Translations under genes and position numbers: made by a program | The notes under the pieces: model-generated | Databases searched by the model: none | The model's input: the letters and a program-made list of their open reading frames with translations, nothing else | What the model was told of the DNA's origin: nothing | IMG/VR virus record: IMGVR_UViG_3300046167_000427 | Location: 1-26,987 of that record | DNA length: 26,987 bases | Direction: 5' to 3' (one strand) | Origin: a virus | Shown here: positions 22,149 to 26,987 of the stretch, in pieces | Layout of the letters: the number at the start of each line of letters is the position of its first letter | Position numbering within the stretch: the stretch's first letter is position 1

Positions 22149-24242
22149 TTACACGCCCCCCTGAGAAGGGCCTACATTAGGACCCCTAGGCCCCGAAGGT
22201 CCCCTAGGGCCACTAGGAGTGTCAGGGGTGGCTCCTTCGTCCCTCATCAGAGACTTAAGGAGGTCTACTTCAGCCTTCTCTTTAACCCCTGCTTCTTTGG
22301 ACTCAGAAGCTTTCTTCTTATCCTTAAGCTCAGTCTCCTTTAGGACAACCTCAGCAACCTTGAGCCTACGTTCAAACTCTTTGTCGTCTTGGTCACCCGC
22401 TTGGATGTTTCTAGTGATAGCCTCAATCTTCTTAATCTCAACCTCTTGAGGCTCAAGCTGTGCTTCGACAGAGTACTTCTGTGCTCTCGCTTGTGACTCC
22501 TGAGCCTGTGCAGCCAACGCTGCTGTCTGAGACTGCTGGAACTCAAGCTGCGCCTGTTGTGCTTGCTGTGCTGCCTGTTGAGCCTGTGGGTTAGGCTGCT
22601 GCGCTTGCTGCATAGAGGCTATGAGTTCTTCCCTGTTACTTAGGTTCATGTTATCTACGATGCTCTGGAGCAACACAGGGTACACAGGGCTATCCTGCTG
22701 CATAGTCTGTAAGAGTTGTACAAGCTGTGTAACCTCATACTCCCTAGCTATGATACCTAAGGTTGAGGTAGCATTAAACTTATAGTCCTTCACAGGGTAG
22801 TTCTCAGGGTCAAACTGCATGTACCTATGTGCAGCCTTAGTGACAAAGGGGATCAAGAAGGACTGTTGGAAGTTAATTAAGGTGCGCTTATGACGTTTAA
22901 TAATAGCGCCAAGAGACATAGAGATACCAGCGGCAGTAGCTTCACCATTAACAGCACCAGAGAGTCCTGCTGAGTCAACTGCTCCAGTAGCTTGTTGTAC
23001 CATCTGTTGCAGGGAGGCTGCTTGGGCGAACGTGATCTGACCCACTTGACCAAAGTTGAACGGCTGTAAGACTTCACGAGGATCTCCATTGGTTAATATA
23101 GTCTTGCCGGGGCGTACCTCAGGCTTGGCCCCTCGTGGGAACTTAGTGGCATCAATGGCTAACATAGGATGTATCGTGAGAGCCAAGGCGTCTATCCTAG
23201 CCCGTAGCTCAGTATCCAAAGCCTTCTGGCTATTGTAGCCCTTCTCACACACACCACGACCCCAGAACATAGAGGGTACTACGTCCCACGGGAATGCTAC
23301 TACAGGCCTATCCTGCATCATGTAGGGGTTAGCCTCAGCCTTCAGGAGGACACCGCCGTTAGCTATGACTACCACAGCCTCTACGTAACTACTGTCGTCA
23401 TCAGAGGAGCTTAGGTTTTCTACCTCCTCATCCTCATCATCCATGGCCTCATCTAAGAGGTGCTTAGGGACTAAGCCGTAGTACTTCGTTAGGCGCACCT
23501 TGTCATCACTGTATACAGAGATTTGATGGTCAGGCTCTAAGTCACTATCTGTGGACGCTGTACCTACATAGGTGTCCCTGTAGACCCCTTGCTCCTGTAG
23601 TTGCTCCACTAGATGTGGACTTACGAACTCATCAATGGCTACACCCATAGCATCCTCAATGGATGTGGCTACAGGGTCAATAAGGAAGTTCTGAGGCATC
23701 ACAGGCTTTAACTTAACGACTACCCTATCTGTAATGTTGACACCTACAGCCTGTAGTTGACCATCCATCATAGGCTGAGTAGCCGGGGCCATCTCTTTGA
23801 TTTCCTCTAAGACTATCTCACCCACCCCGGTTCCAAAGACTGCTGCGTTGATTAAGCACTCAGCGACAGCCTTACGTACCTTAGTGTTCTCAAAGTCTTC
23901 AGTTAACTTGTTCCTTAGGTAGAGTATGTCCTGAGAATCCTTGTCTCCATAGTTATCTTGGATGTCAAAGAACTTACCACGACCAAAGGTGGCTTCCTCC
24001 ATCTCAGCAACATTAGACTCCACGGCTTGCTGGAGAGCCGGAGATATGATGCGTGATCGCTCTGATTGCTTCTGCTGATCCTCTGCTGCCCAGATACCAC
24101 GCCAGAGTCTATAGTACTCATCAAACTTCTCAGCGTAGTTACTCTCGTAGTTATCTCGCCAGTCCTCTGCTTTAGTCATCACCCAGTCTTCTAGGGACTC
24201 ATCTATCATCAGAGGATCAGGGCTATATAGGGTGTCTTTCAT
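22149..24242 (-). CDS. Portal protein (P22-like)
   Basis: A 697-aa protein that should form the dodecameric DNA channel at the capsid vertex; P22 gp1 has 725 aa. The N-terminal region (KAEDWRDNYESNYAEKFDEY, then YRLWRGIWAAED, and RSRIISPALQQAVESNVAEM) is typical of P22-type portals. The middle has RPVVAFPWDVVPSMFWGRGV and a conserved block around GVCEKGYNSQKALDTELRAR. Residues ~550-660 are a long Gln/Ala/Glu coiled coil, the likely barrel helix inside the head (QAQQAAQQAQQAQLEFQQSQ). The extreme C-terminus is a short collagen-like tail (GPRGPSGPRGPNVGPSQGG), which is unusual. It begins 2 bp after the terL stop. Coding and function are well supported. Confidence 0.93.
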   Translation of the reverse strand: MKDTLYSPDPLMIDESLEDWVMTKAEDWRDNYESNYAEKFDEYYRLWRGIWAAEDQQKQSERSRIISPALQQAVESNVAEMEEATFGRGKFFDIQDNYGDKDSQDILYLRNKLTEDFENTKVRKAVAECLINAAVFGTGVGEIVLEEIKEMAPATQPMMDGQLQAVGVNITDRVVVKLKPVMPQNFLIDPVATSIEDAMGVAIDEFVSPHLVEQLQEQGVYRDTYVGTASTDSDLEPDHQISVYSDDKVRLTKYYGLVPKHLLDEAMDDEDEEVENLSSSDDDSSYVEAVVVIANGGVLLKAEANPYMMQDRPVVAFPWDVVPSMFWGRGVCEKGYNSQKALDTELRARIDALALTIHPMLAIDATKFPRGAKPEVRPGKTILTNGDPREVLQPFNFGQVGQITFAQAASLQQMVQQATGAVDSAGLSGAVNGEATAAGISMSLGAIIKRHKRTLINFQQSFLIPFVTKAAHRYMQFDPENYPVKDYKFNATSTLGIIAREYEVTQLVQLLQTMQQDSPVYPVLLQSIVDNMNLSNREELIASMQQAQQPNPQAQQAAQQAQQAQLEFQQSQTAALAAQAQESQARAQKYSVEAQLEPQEVEIKKIEAITRNIQAGDQDDKEFERRLKVAEVVLKETELKDKKKASESKEAGVKEKAEVDLLKSLMRDEGATPDTPSGPRGPSGPRGPNVGPSQGGV

Positions 24243-24244
24243 AA

Positions 24245-25501
24245 TTAGTATCCCGCTACAATATCTAAGATTTCAAGCTCATCTTCTATGAACTCATGGA
24301 TCCCATAAGGGATGGTCGCTAATTGATCTATGTAAGCCAAAGAGTCCACTAAGTCATCATGTGTTAGTGGATCAGGGAACTGGAAGAGTTGATCTAGGAA
24401 TCTAGCGTTCCACTCCCCCTTGTTCAAGCTTATTACACCGTTCTCAAAGCGCCCTTGCAACGCCCACATAATACGGTCTGTTTTCTTCTTATTACCGTGG
24501 GTTAACTCTTCTACCCTAAAGTACTTCCCGTGCTTCCTCTGAAGATCCATCAAAGGTGACATTACCGCTTGCTTTGCTATACCCCTCTCGATACCTACCG
24601 AGATAGGTTGGTAATCCCGGACTGCTTGGAATATCTTCATCGCTGTTTCATCTAAGGTCCAACGTCCGTAGATTACATTCTCTATGAGCCAGTCTCCGTT
24701 GTCACCAACCTTGACTACAGAGATTGCTGTCTCATCTAACTTAGAACTCTTCGTCCTCTTCTTACCTACTTCCTCAAAGCCTGCGAGGTCAATGGCTATG
24801 TAGTAGTCCCCTGCTTCCGGGGCCTCACCGTAGTGTACCCAGTCCTCCTTAAACATCTCTGAGCCAACAGCCTCAAAGGACGCCATGAACTCCTGACGAA
24901 AGGCGTAAGAAGACATTGACTTCTTGGCGACATTAATTTCATCAGGGTCGAGTAGTGGGTTATCGTAGCTTGTGAAGTGCCAACCTGAGTATGTCTCATC
25001 GTCACCTATCTCCGCATACTTATAGAGTTCATAGAAGTGATTACGACCCATAGGTGTCCCTATGAACATCGCGTGTCCCTTCTGGTCTGCCAACGCTGGA
25101 CGTAAGACCTGCTCCCATACGTCAGGCTTCATATCTGCGTACTCATCCATCACCAGAAACTTCAAGGAGACACCACGCATAGTCTCTGGCCTATCTGCTC
25201 CCTTAAGGGTAATCGTGGCTCCATTGACTAACTTAAGCTGTAAGTTGTTAATGTGGGAACCTGTGATGACATCGTGACCTAACTCTAGGAGCGTTTGCCA
25301 CATGATGTCCCTAGCTTGTCCCTGCGTAGGGGCTACATAGAATACATGACCCCTGTCTGACTGGAGGGCATTAATGATGAGCATCCATGCAGCTAACCTA
25401 GACTTCCCTGTTCTTCGGCCAGCAGCGACAACCTTAAAGCGCGTAGGATCCTCAAATACCTTGGTTTGCCACGGGAGTAACTCTACGTTAAGATCAGTCA
25501 C
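24245..25501 (-). CDS. terL: Terminase large subunit (DNA-packaging ATPase/nuclease)
   Basis: A 418-aa motor that cuts concatemeric DNA and pumps it through the portal. Visible motifs: Walker A AGRRTGKS (27-34); Walker B FLVMDE (115-120, with D119 and catalytic E120); a coupling motif FIGTP (146-150). In the RNase H-like nuclease domain there are D238 (AIDLAG), E305 (GIERG) and D382/D383 (HDDLVD). It starts with GTG (25499-25501), 3 bp after the terS stop. Its length is at the short end for a two-domain TerL (about 420-600 aa) but both catalytic sites are complete. The similarity to marine podovirus TerL proteins is clear by eye. The packaging strategy (cos or pac) is not deducible here. Confidence 0.95.
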   Translation of the reverse strand: MTDLNVELLPWQTKVFEDPTRFKVVAAGRRTGKSRLAAWMLIINALQSDRGHVFYVAPTQGQARDIMWQTLLELGHDVITGSHINNLQLKLVNGATITLKGADRPETMRGVSLKFLVMDEYADMKPDVWEQVLRPALADQKGHAMFIGTPMGRNHFYELYKYAEIGDDETYSGWHFTSYDNPLLDPDEINVAKKSMSSYAFRQEFMASFEAVGSEMFKEDWVHYGEAPEAGDYYIAIDLAGFEEVGKKRTKSSKLDETAISVVKVGDNGDWLIENVIYGRWTLDETAMKIFQAVRDYQPISVGIERGIAKQAVMSPLMDLQRKHGKYFRVEELTHGNKKKTDRIMWALQGRFENGVISLNKGEWNARFLDQLFQFPDPLTHDDLVDSLAYIDQLATIPYGIHEFIEDELEILDIVAGY

Positions 25502-25504
25502 TAC

Positions 25505-25921
25505 TTAAGACTCCCCCTCGGTTGTCCATTGGCCTTCCAAGGCTTCTGAGGAGCCTGAAGAGACCTCTGTAGACCCTACTCCTGTGATGTTTATCTGTAT
25601 GGCACTCCTACCTGCATCTTTGATTACATCCTTCTCAAAGGCCGCTGTGGGGGCTATACGATCCATTATCAGCTTCCACGCAGCACCTTGGTTCTTATGG
25701 TCATCATCTAAGGCTGCATTGAAGATAGCCTCTAATACCTTACCTGACTTAGGACTAGCCAACATACGAGCTTTGTATTCATTGATTACCGAGGCATCAC
25801 CCTTAGGTCTACCTACCTTACCTCTATTACCTACCTTCTTAAGCTCCGTGGCTGCTTTCGTTGGCCTTCCTCGTTTCTTCGGCGTACTTGGCGAGTCTTC
25901 TGAGGGTGTCTTCGTTGTCAT
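25505..25921 (-). CDS. terS: Terminase small subunit
   Basis: A 138-aa protein of 'GRP'-type small terminases: a basic, AT-hook-like N-terminus with two GRP motifs (KKRGRPTKAA, KVGRPKGD), then VINEYKARMLASPKSGKVLE and DHKNQGAAWKLIMDRIAPTA, the conserved helical core of marine-phage TerS. The C-terminus is Gly/Ser/Glu-rich. It recognises the packaging start site and loads TerL. The ATG (25919-25921) has TTAGGA as its ribosome site. The first ~27 codons overlap, in another frame, the C-terminal end of an endonuclease VII-like reading frame. Upstream lies a long leader back to the promoter at 26342-26370. Confidence 0.92.
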   Translation of the reverse strand: MTTKTPSEDSPSTPKKRGRPTKAATELKKVGNRGKVGRPKGDASVINEYKARMLASPKSGKVLEAIFNAALDDDHKNQGAAWKLIMDRIAPTAAFEKDVIKDAGRSAIQINITGVGSTEVSSGSSEALEGQWTTEGES

Positions 25922-26012
25922 TACAGTTTCCTAAGGCTAAGTTACAGGGCTTACAGAGTAGTCCTCTGGGCTTGTCGAGCTGATCTAGGCAGCGTACTGG
26001 TTGCTTGAGTCT
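25839..26012 (-). pseudogene. Start-less C-terminal fragment of an endonuclease VII-like (His-Me/HNH) gene
   Basis: From the stop TGA at 26013-26015 to TAA at 25839-25841 an open frame of 57 codons on the - strand contains no ATG, GTG, TTG or CTG. It reads CLDQLDKPRGLLCKPCNLAL, then GNCNDNEDTLRRLAKYAEE. The RGLLCKPCNLALG...DN...L...A.Y signature is the C-terminal zinc-binding half of recombination endonuclease VII-type proteins (known from T4 gp49 and many phages), which resolve branched DNA before packaging. The catalytic 'DH.H..G' stretch normally just upstream is replaced by CLDQLDK, and nothing of the N-terminal part was found in any frame up to 26340. It overlaps the terS start. I interpret it as a truncated gene; the C-terminal codons inside terS may be kept for terS alone. 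Confidence 0.7.
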
Positions 26013-26013
26013 T

Positions 26014-26075
26014 CATAATATGTCTTATATATTGATCTATAAGATAGTTATTTGTTCATAATATAAGACATTATG
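26014..26075. repeat. AT-rich inverted repeat at the truncation point of the endonuclease VII fragment
   Basis: Left arm CATAATATGTCTTATAT (26014-26030) pairs with right arm ATATAAGACATTATG (26061-26075) with one extra base, around a 30-nt centre. Inside there is a second, smaller palindrome (TCTTATA ... TATAAGA at 26023-26044). The region is far richer in A+T than its surroundings. It contains the stop codon that ends the endonuclease fragment upstream. It could be a regulatory RNA or DNA structure in the terS leader, or a scar of a recombination event. Confidence 0.65.
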
Positions 26076-26341
26076 GTCTAAAAGCACTATAACGTCCAGA
26101 GCCGCCACTCGTTCCCCTCGTTAACTTATGTTGTCATTTGAGTCCCCTATATCCCTAAGACCCCTTGGATTCCCTAGTTCCTAAAGGGGTTACTCTCTAG
26201 AGGGGATCTAAATGAACCTATTTAGTTACCTCCTAAGGGGGCCTTTGGTGTATACCTTAAATTATTCATTAAAGTATTCAACTAAGGGGTAACTTAGGTG
26301 GCGCGAAGGCCCTCTAAAGTGTTGCTTAGAATATACTATAT

Positions 26342-26385
26342 ATTATACCATATTTCAGAGTAAATGTCAAGGTATTTCTTTGGTA
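26342..26385 (-). promoter_or_regulatory. Perfect sigma-70-type promoter for the packaging/portal transcript
   Basis: On the - strand TTGACA (26365-26370) and TATAAT (26342-26347) are 17 bp apart. Upstream TACCAAAGAAA (26375-26385) and spacer TTTACTCTGAAATATGG closely match the capsid promoter at 19207-19250. Transcription would start near 26335, giving terS an unusually long leader of about 410 nt. Confidence 0.88.
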
Positions 26386-26753
26386 ATAATCACATACCTA
26401 TGGATTCTTAGGCCACTTTAGGGTTCTTAGGTGCCTTAGGTAGTTCCCTTTTAGAACTTAAGGTGCCTCCTTAGGGTTCCTTTTAGAACTTTTGGTTACT
26501 TAAGGTGCACTTTTGGTAAACTCTAGGCACACCAAGGGGTTACATTAGGTAACACTACACCTAGTTTTCTTAAGTTTTACCTTATTTTGACCTATTTTGC
26601 ACCAAGGTTTCCTAAAGTTCCCTATTTTGTGCCTAGGTAGGTACAACTAAAGACAACCAAAGGCAACCCCGGCCCCCCCGTCCCCAAATAGCCTAGGCTT
26701 CTCGGGTCTCCCTAGGATACCATAGGCAGACCCGAGGTGTCAAGCGTTAACAT
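26386..26753. other. Non-coding intergenic stretch with short repeats, a hairpin and a C-run
   Basis: I see no coding region or RNA gene here. Contents: two copies of TTTTAGAACTT with similar flanks about 33 bp apart (near 26448 and 26481); many CTTAGG/CCTTAGG words; a C-run CCCCGGCCCCCCCGTCCCC (26667-26685), whose - strand could form a G-quadruplex; and a hairpin with 9-bp arms CTCGGGTCT (26701-26709) and AGACCCGAG (26728-26736), extended inside by CCTA/TAGG. A weak -strand promoter-like pair (TTGACA and TATCCT, 18 bp apart) overlaps this hairpin. This is probably part of the control region between divergent transcripts. Confidence 0.5.
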
Positions 26754-26987
26754 TGGTACTATTCACGTTGACAAGGCAGCCCTACTTGTGTTAAGCCAAT
26801 GGATCCAAGGGGTAACACAAGGGGCAACCTAAGTCAACCAAAGGTTATGGTACTATTCACGTTGACATGGGTTGCTATTCGTGTTAGCAAATGTAACCTT
26901 GGGGTTACACGAGGGGCAACCAAGGTGCAACTAAAAGTTGTGGTAATATTTACGTTGACAAAAGGTGACAAGTGAGGGCCAGAGTAG
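26754..26987. repeat. Tandem ~93-bp repeat array with conserved 20-nt core
   Basis: The core TGGTACTATTCACGTTGACA occurs at 26754-26773 and 26848-26867 exactly, and as TGGTAATATTTACGTTGACA at 26941-26960, spaced 94 and 93 bp. The sequence between cores is also repeated in part (GGGGTTACACGAGGGGCAAC versus GGGGTAACACAAGGGGCAAC). A degenerate half-copy (CTATTCGTGTTAGCA; CTACTTGTGTTAAGC) follows the first two cores 22-23 bp on, about two helical turns. The array runs to the window edge. Candidates are early promoters for a phage or host RNA polymerase, a repressor or initiator binding array, or a replication origin. Confidence 0.8.

Noticed and set aside
26222-26269. 15-codon - strand frame (MNNLRYTPKAPLGGN) in the terS leader
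   Set aside because: No ribosome site and too short to support; could at most be a leader peptide, with no further evidence.
26713-26735. Promoter-like TTGACA and TATCCT on the - strand
   Set aside because: Spacing of 18 bp with a poor -10, overlapping the hairpin arm; much weaker than the two perfect promoters.
25922-26987. tRNA genes or attachment site
   Set aside because: No cloverleaf with a GTTCNANNC-type T arm was seen, and no integrase is present; the palindromes do not resemble tRNA 3' ends.

Overview
The window is part of the genome of a lytic, short-tailed (podovirus-like) bacteriophage, most likely of a marine or aquatic Gram-negative bacterium. The virion module combines a small and large terminase pair, a P22-type portal, a scaffold, an HK97-fold capsid protein, and P22 gp4/gp10-like adaptor and nozzle proteins. 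Several small proteins resemble types I know from marine phages (Zn-ribbon 'MIKVYDF', 'MSNYTPTTDFASKDALPSG', the terS core). Two perfect sigma-70 promoters suggest that host RNA polymerase transcribes the structural genes. No integrase, tRNA, CRISPR array or insertion sequence was found. The exact phage lineage and host cannot be fixed from this window.

Layout. Bases 1-2053 (+ strand) are the end of a rightward metabolic module: the tail of an unknown small protein, then a compact adenosylcobalamin-dependent (class II) ribonucleotide reductase ending at a strong hairpin terminator (2062-2089). Everything from 2071 to 25921 is on the - strand and forms the late/virion module, read right to left. 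Its order is terS, terL, portal, a 903-aa collagen-like virion protein, a coiled-coil small protein, a second promoter, two small proteins, scaffold, major capsid protein and a terminator. After that come a tail fibre with a self-cleaving S74 chaperone, a small conserved protein, a 46-aa lipoprotein, an exported cysteine-containing protein, an 814-aa collagen-like protein, adaptor, nozzle, a 77-aa tail-type protein, and a block of large Ala/Gln/Lys-rich proteins that look like internal (ejection) proteins. Genes are tightly packed, with ATGA and TAATG stop/start overlaps throughout.

Bases 25922-26987 are about 1.07 kb without an intact gene. This looks like the divergent control region between the leftward late genes and rightward genes beyond the window. 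It holds a start-less fragment of an endonuclease VII-like gene running into terS, an AT-rich inverted repeat at the break point of that fragment, a perfect late promoter nearly identical to the one at 19207-19235, a GC hairpin, a C-run with quadruplex potential on the other strand, and a tandem array of about 93-bp units, each starting with the 20-base core TGGTACTATTCACGTTGACA or a close variant.

Oddities include apparent 1-nt frame breaks in two ejection-type genes (near 3785, and twice near 7530-7600), three virion proteins carrying collagen-like Gly-X-Y segments, and an 11 x 16-residue YadA-head-like repeat in the tail fibre.
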